64,000 nt of DNA from contig CP108521.1 of the NCBI GenBank assembly GCA_035999765.1, positions 930,001 to 994,000 of the forward strand, in the 5' to 3' direction. A program made the position numbers and the translations under genes. The notes below the pieces were generated by a model, which searched no databases, was not told the origin of the DNA, and saw nothing but the letters and a program-made list of their open reading frames with translations. The DNA is from Streptomyces sp. NBC_01231 (GTDB lineage: Bacteria > Actinomycetota > Actinomycetes > Streptomycetales > Streptomycetaceae). Positions 34,469 to 41,824 of this stretch are shown one piece after another. The number at the start of each line of letters is the position of its first letter. Within the stretch, counting starts at the first letter, position 1.

Positions 34469-35419
34469 ATGAACCTCCATCGGGTGGTGGCCCTGCTCCA
34501 CCCGCCCCAGTCACCTTTCGAACTCGCCTGTGCCGCCGAGGTCTTCGGCCCAGTTCCGCAGGACGTGCCGGCCCGCTACAGCTTCCGGATCTGCGCCGAA
34601 CGCCCCGGCCTCCTGCAGACCACCGTCGGCTACCCGATGCTGGTCGACGCGGGGCTGGCGGCCCTGCGGGAGGCGGACACCGTGGTCGTCCCCGGCTGGC
34701 AGCCGCCCGGCACCCCCGTGCCGCCGAAGGTCACCGAGGCGCTGCGGGCCGCCCACCGGCGCGGGGCGAGGATCGTCGCCATCTGCACGGGGGCCTTCGT
34801 CCTCGCTCGGGCCGGACTGCTCGACGGCCGGCGCGCCACCACCCACTGGCGCAGCACCGCCCAACTCGCCGCCGCCTTCCCCGAGGTACAGGTAGACCGG
34901 GACGTGCTGTATGTGGACCACGGCGACGTGGCGACCAGCGCCGGAACCGGCGCGGGCATCGACCTGTGCCTGCACCTCGTACGTTCCGACCACGGTGCGG
35001 CCTACGCCGCCCAGATCGCCCGGCACATGGTCCTGCCGCCGCACCGGGAGGGCAGCCAACTCCAGTACGCCTCCCAGCCCGCACCGGCCAGGGCGGACGA
35101 GTCATTGGCGCCGCTGCTGGAGTGGGCCACCTCCCGGCTCGACACCCGACTGACCCTCGCTCGCCTCGCCGAACGCGCCGGGCTGTCCAGCCGGACCCTC
35201 GCCCGGCGGTTCACCGAACAGCTCGGCACCAGCCCGGGGCAGTGGCTGCTCGGCCGGCGCCTCGACGCGGCACGGGTACTGCTGGAGCAGACCGACCTGT
35301 CGGTCGAAGCCATCGCCACCCGGGTAGGACTCGCCTCGGCGGTCAACCTGCGCCGCCGTTTCCGGGCGCATCTCGGCACCACACCGGGCGCCTACCGACG
35401 AACCTTCAGCGAAACCTGA
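34469..35419 (+). CDS. GlxA family regulator (DJ-1/PfpI domain plus AraC DNA-binding domain)
   Basis: A 316-residue regulator. Residues 1-180 form a DJ-1/PfpI-like domain with the conserved Cys in AICTGAFVLARAGLLDG and the segment GTGAGIDLCLHLV; residues 210-316 hold two AraC-type helix-turn-helices (LARLAERAGLSSRTLARRF, EAIATRVGLASAVNLRRRF). It is divergent from the alpha/beta hydrolase, a likely target. A second GlxA-type gene is cut by the right edge of the window at 63296. Confidence 0.88.
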   Translation: MNLHRVVALLHPPQSPFELACAAEVFGPVPQDVPARYSFRICAERPGLLQTTVGYPMLVDAGLAALREADTVVVPGWQPPGTPVPPKVTEALRAAHRRGARIVAICTGAFVLARAGLLDGRRATTHWRSTAQLAAAFPEVQVDRDVLYVDHGDVATSAGTGAGIDLCLHLVRSDHGAAYAAQIARHMVLPPHREGSQLQYASQPAPARADESLAPLLEWATSRLDTRLTLARLAERAGLSSRTLARRFTEQLGTSPGQWLLGRRLDAARVLLEQTDLSVEAIATRVGLASAVNLRRRFRAHLGTTPGAYRRTFSET

Positions 35420-35486
35420 CGGCGGAGCCGGGCGCCACATGACTGCGGGGTCGGTCTGCGCCGGGACCACTGGAGTGGGTGTGGGA

Positions 35487-35507
35487 ATGTCACTTCCCAA
35501 GTGACAT
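35487..35507. terminator. Inverted repeat between convergent genes
   Basis: A perfect ATGTCACTT / AAGTGACAT repeat with a three-base centre, between the stop codons at 35419 and 35523. Its position suggests a bidirectional terminator, but the arms are AT-richer than other terminators here and could equally be a protein-binding palindrome. Confidence 0.5.
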
Positions 35508-35522
35508 CCTCCTGGGCGTTCG

Positions 35523-36404
35523 TCAGGACTGTGTGCGCCGTTGCTGTTCGGCCCACGTGTCCGGATGCCCGGTCGGCTGCGGCGCGGTCATGTCGAGCAG
35601 GAGCATGGTGTCGTGGTCGGGGGTGCCGGGTTCGGCGGTATAGACGCCTAGGCGTTGGCCAGGGGTGTCGTCGAGATGCATGCTCTGGCTGCTGAGGGTG
35701 AGGATCCCGACCTGGGGGTGGTGGAAGGTCTTCTGCGTTTTCTTGCGGCCGACAACGTCGTAGCGCTCCCACAGCTTGGCGAAGTCGGGGCTCTTGAGAA
35801 GGAGTTCACCCACCAGACTGGTGAGGTCGGGTGCGTCCGGGTCGGTGCCGGCGACGGCGCGGAGCCGGGCGACACAGCCGCGGACCTGGTACTCCCAGTC
35901 GGGGAAGACAGTGCGGGCGGTGGGGTGGAGGAACAGGTAGCGGGCGAGGTTGCGCTGGGTGGTGGGCCAGTCGGCGAGGCCCGCGTACAGGGCGAGGCCG
36001 CCGGGGTTCCAGGCGAGCAGGTCCATGCTGCGGCTGATGACATAGGCCGGGTTGGGCCGCATCGTCTCCAGGACCAGCTTCAGGTGCGGGCGCACGGTGC
36101 GGCTCGGCGGCGGCGGGGGTTCGGGGGCGTACCGCGCGGCCCGGGCGGCGAGTTCGCGCAGGTGCTGGTGCTCTGCGTCGTCCAGGTGGAGGGCGCGGGC
36201 GAGCGCGTCCAGCACGGAAGGACTGGGGCGGGTCTCCTTGCCGCGCTCCAGGCGGACGTAGTAGTCGATGCTGATGCCGGCGAGCGTGGCCAGCTCCTCG
36301 CGGCGCAGACCTGGGGTGCGGCGCAGGCCGGTGCCCACGGTGAGGCCGACCTGGTCGGGGCTGGTCTGGGTGCGGCGCGCGTGCAGGAACCGGCCCAGTT
36401 CCAT
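35523..36404 (-). CDS. XRE/MmyB-type helix-turn-helix regulator
   Basis: A 293-residue relative of the protein at 30354: N-terminal helix-turn-helix (LGRFLHARRTQTSPDQVGL, REELATLAGISIDYYVRLERG) and C-terminal MmyB-like domain (YVISRSMDLLAWNPGGLALY, FHHPQVGILTLSSQSMHL). The start at ATG 36404 is set by GGAGGAG seven bases before. No partner reductase is adjacent; its 5' side faces the 490-base gap before the GH43 gene. Confidence 0.85.
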   Translation of the reverse strand: MELGRFLHARRTQTSPDQVGLTVGTGLRRTPGLRREELATLAGISIDYYVRLERGKETRPSPSVLDALARALHLDDAEHQHLRELAARAARYAPEPPPPPSRTVRPHLKLVLETMRPNPAYVISRSMDLLAWNPGGLALYAGLADWPTTQRNLARYLFLHPTARTVFPDWEYQVRGCVARLRAVAGTDPDAPDLTSLVGELLLKSPDFAKLWERYDVVGRKKTQKTFHHPQVGILTLSSQSMHLDDTPGQRLGVYTAEPGTPDHDTMLLLDMTAPQPTGHPDTWAEQQRRTQS

Positions 36405-36546
36405 GTCGGCGCTCCTCCTGCTGCTCTGCTCGGATGCCATCTCACCAGTGTCACACCGCGCTGACCTGAGCGGCGGGCGGGTGGGGGCCCTGTCACACCC
36501 CTGAACGTCGCTCCCCCCGCTCGACCGGGTGGGCTCAGCACCACTG

Positions 36547-36560
36547 TCGAAGCGCTTCGA
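36547..36560. promoter_or_regulatory. LacI-type operator 1 upstream of GH43
   Basis: TCGAAGCGCTTCGA is a perfect 14-base palindrome with the central CG usual for LacI-family operators. It lies in the 490-base gap between the MmyB-type regulator and the GH43 gene. The same gap holds a tandem 12-base repeat AGTTCGAGCAGA (36601-36624) and AT-rich stretches, unusual for this DNA. Confidence 0.6.
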
Positions 36561-36672
36561 TTAGATCGGAAACATAACGGCGAGCAAGGGCGCCTACAAG
36601 AGTTCGAGCAGAAGTTCGAGCAGAGAGTTTTATGCTCTTAAGGCACTTTAAAAGCCTTCTCTTCAGGACCCA

Positions 36673-36716
36673 TTGACACATCGCCAATCAGCGTGCGACC
36701 TTTCGAAGCGCTTCAA
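36673..36716 (+). promoter_or_regulatory. Putative GH43 promoter and LacI-type operator 2
   Basis: A consensus -35 hexamer TTGACA stands at 36673-36678. The palindrome GAAGCGCTTC (36705-36714, context TCGAAGCGCTTCAA) repeats operator 1, placed where the transcription start would be. A repressor bound to both sites 156 bases apart could loop the DNA. The transcript would have a leader of about 180 bases before the GH43 start. Confidence 0.5.
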
Positions 36717-36896
36717 CAGATTCCGGTCACCGAGGGGTTGCCCGCTGTGCGTACCGCATCCGTGCCTGCCGGCCTGCCCTCCGAGCCCCATGCCGACCCG
36801 CTCCCGTTCCGCGACCCGGCCGCCCGCTCACCGGCTGGCCCCGCGGGGACGATTCCTCGTGGCGTATTTCCCCCGACCCCACTCCTCAGGACGGAC

Positions 36897-38429
36897 ATGG
36901 CCTTCTTCGACAACCCCGTCATACCCGGCTTCAGCCCCGACCCGAGCATCTGCCGGGCAGGCGACGACTACTACCTGGCCACGTCCAGCTTCGAGTACGT
37001 ACCCGGCGTGCCGATCTGGCACAGCCGCGACCTGGTGCACTGGCGGCTGATCACAAACGCCCTCGACCGACCCTCGCAGCTCGCGCTGCCCGACACGGCC
37101 CCCTCCTCCACGGGGGTGTACGCACCCACCCTGCGCCACCACGACGGCCGGTTCTGGCTGATCACGACCGTGGTCGCCGGGGCGGGCAGCGTCCTGGTGA
37201 CCGCCGAGGACCCCGCTGGACCGTGGTCGGACCCGGTGCCCGTCGGCGTACCGGGCATCGACCCCGACCTCGCCTGGGAGGAGGACGGAACCTGTTGGTG
37301 CGTGTTCTCGTCGGACGGCATCCGCGGGGTCCGCATCGACCCGGAGTCCGGCGAACTGCTCGGCGAGCCGGTGCCGATGTGGTCGGGCAGCGGACTGCAG
37401 TATCCCGAGGGGCCGCACCTGTACCGGATCGGCGACTGGTGGTACCTGCTGCTGTCGGAGGGCGGCACCGAACGCGGCCATGCGCTGTCGGTGGCCCGGG
37501 CCCGCACGCTGCCGGGGCCGTTCGAACCGCACCCGGACAACCCCGTGCTGTCCCACCGCAGTACCGACCATCCGGTGCAGAACACCGGCCACGGCGATCT
37601 GGTGCAGGCGGGCGACGGCACCTGGTGGATGGTGCTGTTGGGCACGAGGCCGCGCGGCGACACCCCGATGTACCACGGCATGGGCCGGGAGACGTTCCTG
37701 GCGCCGGTGCGGTGGGAGGACGAATGGCCGCTGCCCGGGCCTCTGGAACTGCGTGCGCAGGCCCCCGCGCTGCCGCCGCACCCCTGGCCGCACCAGCCGG
37801 ACCTGGACGACTTCGACTCCCCCGCGCTCGCCCCGAGTTGGGTGTCGCCGCGACGGCACGACCAGGAGGCCGTACGTCTCGACGAGCGACCGGGTCACCT
37901 GGTGCTGCACGCCCGCGCCGACAGCCTCGACACACCCGGCGCGCTCCTCGTCGGACAACGACAGCGCCACGCCGACTGCACCGCACGCACCCTCGTCGAG
38001 GTCACCGAAGGCGGCCGGGGCGGACTCGCCGTACGGCTGGACGAGGCGCACCACTACGAGGTGGAGGTGGGTGACGGCACGGTCCGGGCGGTGGCCAGGA
38101 TCGGTCCGCTGCGTCACGCCGTCGCCGAACGGGCCGTACCCGCCGGTCCTTTGAGGCTCCGGATCGACGTCACGACCTCCGACGTGCTGCCACCCACGGT
38201 CACGTCCCGCGTCCCGGGGGCCGCTCCCCCGCCCGGCCTCCGCGTCGGCGGTCCCGACACACTCCGTCTGGGCTACGAGACGGAGGGCGGTGACTTCGAG
38301 ATCCTCGCCGAACTCGACGGCCGCTACCTCACCACCGAGGTCGCCGGCGGTTTCACCGGCCGGGTCTTCGGCATGTACGCCACGCGGGGCAGCGCGGCCT
38401 TCGACTGGTTCGAGCTGCGGCCCGCCTGA
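36897..38429 (+). CDS. GH43 beta-xylosidase/alpha-L-arabinofuranosidase
   Basis: A 510-residue glycoside hydrolase family 43 enzyme. The five-bladed propeller starts with NPVIPGFSPDPSICRAGDDYY, containing the base Asp; the transition-state Asp is probably in GIDPDLAWEEDG near residue 121 and the acid Glu in YPEGPHLYRIGDWWYLL near 170. After about residue 310 comes a beta-sandwich domain typical of XynB-like xylosidases. There is no signal peptide, so it acts in the cytoplasm on imported oligosaccharides. ATG 36897 has AGGA five bases upstream; the longer in-frame start would run through the operator. Expression is probably controlled through the two GAAGCGCTTC palindromes. Confidence 0.88.
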   Translation: MAFFDNPVIPGFSPDPSICRAGDDYYLATSSFEYVPGVPIWHSRDLVHWRLITNALDRPSQLALPDTAPSSTGVYAPTLRHHDGRFWLITTVVAGAGSVLVTAEDPAGPWSDPVPVGVPGIDPDLAWEEDGTCWCVFSSDGIRGVRIDPESGELLGEPVPMWSGSGLQYPEGPHLYRIGDWWYLLLSEGGTERGHALSVARARTLPGPFEPHPDNPVLSHRSTDHPVQNTGHGDLVQAGDGTWWMVLLGTRPRGDTPMYHGMGRETFLAPVRWEDEWPLPGPLELRAQAPALPPHPWPHQPDLDDFDSPALAPSWVSPRRHDQEAVRLDERPGHLVLHARADSLDTPGALLVGQRQRHADCTARTLVEVTEGGRGGLAVRLDEAHHYEVEVGDGTVRAVARIGPLRHAVAERAVPAGPLRLRIDVTTSDVLPPTVTSRVPGAAPPPGLRVGGPDTLRLGYETEGGDFEILAELDGRYLTTEVAGGFTGRVFGMYATRGSAAFDWFELRPA

Positions 38430-38554
38430 CAGGCACGTTCCCACCACGGCCGTACTCACCTGACGGTGCGGCCGGGGTGCGGCTTGTGGACCGGATGGCG
38501 CACGGGCCCCTCCAGGACGGGTGACGTGCCGGGCAACTACCTACCAACAGAATG

Positions 38555-38586
38555 GAAAGTTTCGCGGTTTCTACAACGAAAGTTTC
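38555..38586. promoter_or_regulatory. Orphan pair of GAAAGTTTC operators
   Basis: GAAAGTTTC occurs at 38555-38563 and 38578-38586, 23 bases apart. It resembles the GAAAnTTTC-type operators of streptomycete xylanase genes. The pair lies between the convergent ends of the GH43 and LacI genes, where no promoter is needed. The surrounding 239 bases show no gene. Confidence 0.55.
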
Positions 38587-38668
38587 CTCGTGGACACCGG
38601 CGCGCGTCAATGACCCGCCGCCCACTCTCTTCTCAAGTGCGGGCGACGGACAGGAAACTGAGGTCAGG

Positions 38669-39721
38669 TCAGTTCTTCGGCGGCGCGGTGCTGGCGCGGA
38701 CGGTCAGGGTCGTCCCGATCTCCAGTCGAGCCTGCGGAGCGTTCTCGCCGCGGCCGAGGGCCAGCGCCATCTCGGTCGCCGCGACGGCCATCTCGGTCAG
38801 AGGCTGATGGACGGTGGTCAGCGGCGGATCCACCCACGCGACCACCGGCAGGTCGTCGAATCCGACCACGCTCAGGTCCTCCGGAACCCGCAGTCCGGCC
38901 TCGCGCGCGGCCTGGTAGACACCGAGCGCCTGGAGGTCGTTGGCGGTGAAGACGGCGGTCGGGGGCTCCGGAAGGGCCAGCAGGGAGCGGGCGGCGGCGC
39001 ATCCGTCGTCGCGGGTCAGTCCGGCGTGCACGACGAGTTCGGGAGCGAGCGGCAGGCCCGCGCTGTGGAGCGCGGAACGGTAGCCGTCCAGGCGGGCGCA
39101 GCAGCACAGCACGTCCTCGGGTCCGCTGATCATCGCGATGCGGCGATGTCCCAGTTCGGCCAGGTGACGGGTCGCGGCCCGGCCTCCGGACCAGTTGGTC
39201 GCGCCGACGAACGGGACGTCGTCCGGCAGCTCGACGGTCGGGTCGAAGACGACGAACGGGATCCCCTTCGCCCTCAGCTGGTCACGCTCGGCCTCGGACA
39301 ACTGGGCTACGGACAGCACGCAGTTGGGGCGTCGGGACACGGTGTCGTCCCAGGTCGCCGGAGTGGTGTCGTGCAGACCGAACTCGGAGACAAGGACTCC
39401 GACGCCGTGCTGACGGGCCACCCGTTCCACGCCTCGGATGATCTCCACCGCCCACATGCTCTCCAGCTCGCGGAAGACGAGTTCCACGGTGTTGCTGCGG
39501 CCGGCCCCCGCCGGTTTGCGGTAGCCGTACCTGTTGACCAGTTCCTCGACCCGGGCACGGGTGTCCGCCGACACCCCCGACTTGCCGTTGATCACCTTGG
39601 ACACGGTCGGAACGGACACTCCCGCCGACTCGGCGATGTAGGCGATGGTGACCGGCCGGGCCGGGTCGCCGCCTCGCGGGCGTTCCTGATCTGTCAGTCC
39701 GTCAGTGCCGCGGTCCGCCAA
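38669..39721 (-). CDS. LacI family transcriptional regulator
   Basis: A 350-residue LacI/GalR-type repressor. After a charged 24-residue leader the helix-turn-helix reads TIAYIAESAGVSVPTVSKVI with hinge RYGYRKPAGAGRSNTVELVF, followed by a periplasmic-binding-like sugar-sensing domain (GVERVARQHGVGVLVSEFG, VDPPLTTVHQPLTEM). It is divergent from the GH5 cellulase gene, with a GAAAGTTTC motif between them, and is close to XlnR/BxlR-type regulators that respond to xylo-oligosaccharides. I infer that it binds GAAAGTTTC. Confidence 0.86.
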   Translation of the reverse strand: MADRGTDGLTDQERPRGGDPARPVTIAYIAESAGVSVPTVSKVINGKSGVSADTRARVEELVNRYGYRKPAGAGRSNTVELVFRELESMWAVEIIRGVERVARQHGVGVLVSEFGLHDTTPATWDDTVSRRPNCVLSVAQLSEAERDQLRAKGIPFVVFDPTVELPDDVPFVGATNWSGGRAATRHLAELGHRRIAMISGPEDVLCCCARLDGYRSALHSAGLPLAPELVVHAGLTRDDGCAAARSLLALPEPPTAVFTANDLQALGVYQAAREAGLRVPEDLSVVGFDDLPVVAWVDPPLTTVHQPLTEMAVAATEMALALGRGENAPQARLEIGTTLTVRASTAPPKN

Positions 39722-39883
39722 GGTCGTCTTCCCCCGTCACCGGCCCGATCTCGCCCGGTTCGGGCGGTGAACGAAAGCGGACCGAACAAGTCACCTGTGT
39801 GTACGGCAGCATTCTGGCACTTCGCCTGGACGAACGGGTAGGCAACGGCACGCCCCCTTGTTACATTCTCCGGCGCGATCGAC

Positions 39884-39892
39884 GAAAGTTTC
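39884..39892. promoter_or_regulatory. GAAAGTTTC operator between LacI and the cellulase
   Basis: CGAAAGTTTCC occurs once in the 272-base divergent intergenic region, about 100 bases before the cellulase ATG and 160 before the LacI start. It is identical in its nine-base core to the pair at 38555-38586. Confidence 0.6.
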
Positions 39893-39993
39893 CCACGTCT
39901 TCGTTCGACGCGTGATGGTCGCGAGTCCGACCCGGCTTCACCTCGGCACCCCCGCAAGCCCTTCGCTGTCCCCCACCGTGGAAGGCGCACCTG

Positions 39994-41733
39994 ATGACGA
40001 GACTGACCAGACTCCTTGCCCGGCGACGCGGGTCCTCGCGGCCCGTGCGGCGCCTGGCGGCGCTCGCCCTGGCGATCGTCCTGCTCCCCCTGGCGCCGGT
40101 CGCCGCTCACGCCGATACGCCGTCGTCGGCGTCGGCCGGTTCCCCCGCGGCCCGCAGCGCGGTGGCCGCGATGCAGCCCGGCTGGAACATGGGCAACACC
40201 TACGACGCCATTCCCGACGAGACGTCCTGGGGCAACCCGCCCGTGACCCAGGCGCTCCTGAAGAAGGTCAAGTCGCAGGGCTTCAGGAGCATCCGACTGC
40301 CCGTCACGTGGGGCACCCACCAGGGCGCGGCGCCGGACTACACGATCGACGCGGCCTGGATGGCGAAGGTCAGACAAGTCGTGGACTGGGCACAGGCCGA
40401 GGGTCTGTACGTCCTGATCAACATGCACCACGACTCGTGGATGTGGGTCAACCAGCTGCCGGCCGACCACGACACCGTCCTCGCCAGGTACGACGCGACC
40501 TGGACCCAGATCGCGGCGACGTTCCGTGACACCTCGTCCAAGGTGGTGTTCGAGAGCATCAACGAGCCGACGTTCAGCGGCACTTCGGGCGACGACGAGA
40601 ACTACCGGCTGCTCAAGGAGCTCAACGGCGAGTTCCACCGGATCGTCCGCGCGTCCGGCGGCCAGAACGCCACCCGGCTGCTCGTACTGCCCACCCTCTA
40701 CACCAACGCGGACCAGTCGCGGCTGGACGCGCTGGCCGCCGAACTGACCACCCTGAACGACCCCATGGTGGCCACGACCATCCACTTCTACGGGTTCTGG
40801 CCGTTCAGCGTGAACATCGCCGGGTACACCCGCTTCGACGCCACCTCTGAGCAGGACCTCACCGGCACCTTCGACCGGGTCTACAACACCTTCGTCGAGC
40901 GCGGCATCCCGGTCATCATCGGCGAGTACGCGCTGCTCGCCTATGACCACAACCGCCCCGGCATCATCGAGCGGGGTGAGCAGCTCAAGTACTTCGAGTT
41001 CCTGGGCAACTACGCCCGCCAGCGCAACCTCACCACCATGCTGTGGGACGCCGGGCAGTTCCTGAACCGCAACACCCTGCAGTGGCGCGACCCGGAGCTG
41101 TTCGCCCAGATCAAGTCGAGCTGGAGCACCCGTTCGGGGACCGCCTCCAGCGACCAGGTGTTCCTGCCGAAGTCGAGCGCCACCACCAGCCAGACGCTCA
41201 CGCTCAGCTCCAACGGCACCACCTTCCAGGGACTTTGGTACGCGGGTCGTGCGCTGGTCAATGGCACCGACTACACGGTCTCCGGCGACCGGCTCACCCT
41301 GACGGCCGCCGCGCTCACCCGGCTGGCCGGCGATCGGGCGTACGGAGTCAACGCCTCGCTGGAGGCCAGGTTCTTCCGGGGCGTCCCGTGGCCGATCGAC
41401 GTCATCACCTACGACACCCCCGTGCTGTCGGACTCCACCGGGAGTACCGGCTCGTTCGCCATCCCCACCCAGTTCCGTGGTGACCTGCTGGCGACAATGG
41501 AGGCCAGGTACGAGGACGGAGGCAACGCCGGCCCGGCCGACTGGACCCCCTACCAGCAGTGGGACACCGCCTTCTCGGCGTACACCGGCGACGCCGTCAA
41601 ACTGACCCCTGAGTTCTTCAACGCGCTCAAGGACGGCTCGCGCGTCACCCTCACCTTCCACTTCTGGAGCGGCGCCACGGTGACGTACCACGTCACCAAG
41701 TCCGGAACCTCGGTGACCGGCACGGCCGCCTGA
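39994..41733 (+). CDS. Secreted GH5 endo-beta-1,4-glucanase with X2 domain
   Basis: A 579-residue exported cellulase. A signal peptide (RRLAALALAIVLLPLAPVAAHA) ends near residue 44. The GH5 barrel (45-380) begins with GWNMGNTYDA, has LPVTWGTH, MHHDSWMW, the acid/base Glu in INEPTFSG and the nucleophile Glu in IIGEYALLAYD. From about 385 follows an immunoglobulin-like X2 module (PKSSATTSQTLTLSSNG, GTDYTVSGDRLTLTAAAL), which in clostridial and actinomycete cellulases binds the cell wall or cellulose. There is no separate CBM2. A hairpin terminator follows. Confidence 0.9.
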   Translation: MTRLTRLLARRRGSSRPVRRLAALALAIVLLPLAPVAAHADTPSSASAGSPAARSAVAAMQPGWNMGNTYDAIPDETSWGNPPVTQALLKKVKSQGFRSIRLPVTWGTHQGAAPDYTIDAAWMAKVRQVVDWAQAEGLYVLINMHHDSWMWVNQLPADHDTVLARYDATWTQIAATFRDTSSKVVFESINEPTFSGTSGDDENYRLLKELNGEFHRIVRASGGQNATRLLVLPTLYTNADQSRLDALAAELTTLNDPMVATTIHFYGFWPFSVNIAGYTRFDATSEQDLTGTFDRVYNTFVERGIPVIIGEYALLAYDHNRPGIIERGEQLKYFEFLGNYARQRNLTTMLWDAGQFLNRNTLQWRDPELFAQIKSSWSTRSGTASSDQVFLPKSSATTSQTLTLSSNGTTFQGLWYAGRALVNGTDYTVSGDRLTLTAAALTRLAGDRAYGVNASLEARFFRGVPWPIDVITYDTPVLSDSTGSTGSFAIPTQFRGDLLATMEARYEDGGNAGPADWTPYQQWDTAFSAYTGDAVKLTPEFFNALKDGSRVTLTFHFWSGATVTYHVTKSGTSVTGTAA

Positions 41734-41753
41734 CCACATCTCATGGCCCACTG

Positions 41754-41790
41754 GGCCGGCCGGGGTCCTGCTCTCGGATCCCGGCCGGCC
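41754..41790. terminator. Bidirectional terminator between cellulase and rhamnosidase
   Basis: A 15-base stem (GGCCGGCCGGGGTCC / GGATCCCGGCCGGCC, one G-T pair) with a seven-base loop between convergent stop codons. It is followed by short CTCAGTCGGC-like direct repeats up to the rhamnosidase stop. Confidence 0.75.
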
Positions 41791-41824
41791 TGAGTCGGCC
41801 TCAGTCGGCCTCGGCGGGCCTCGG

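Noticed and set aside
29443..36404. Possible genomic island of transferred genes
   Set aside because: There is gene debris and many orphans, but I found no integrase, attachment repeat, tRNA or clear base-composition break.
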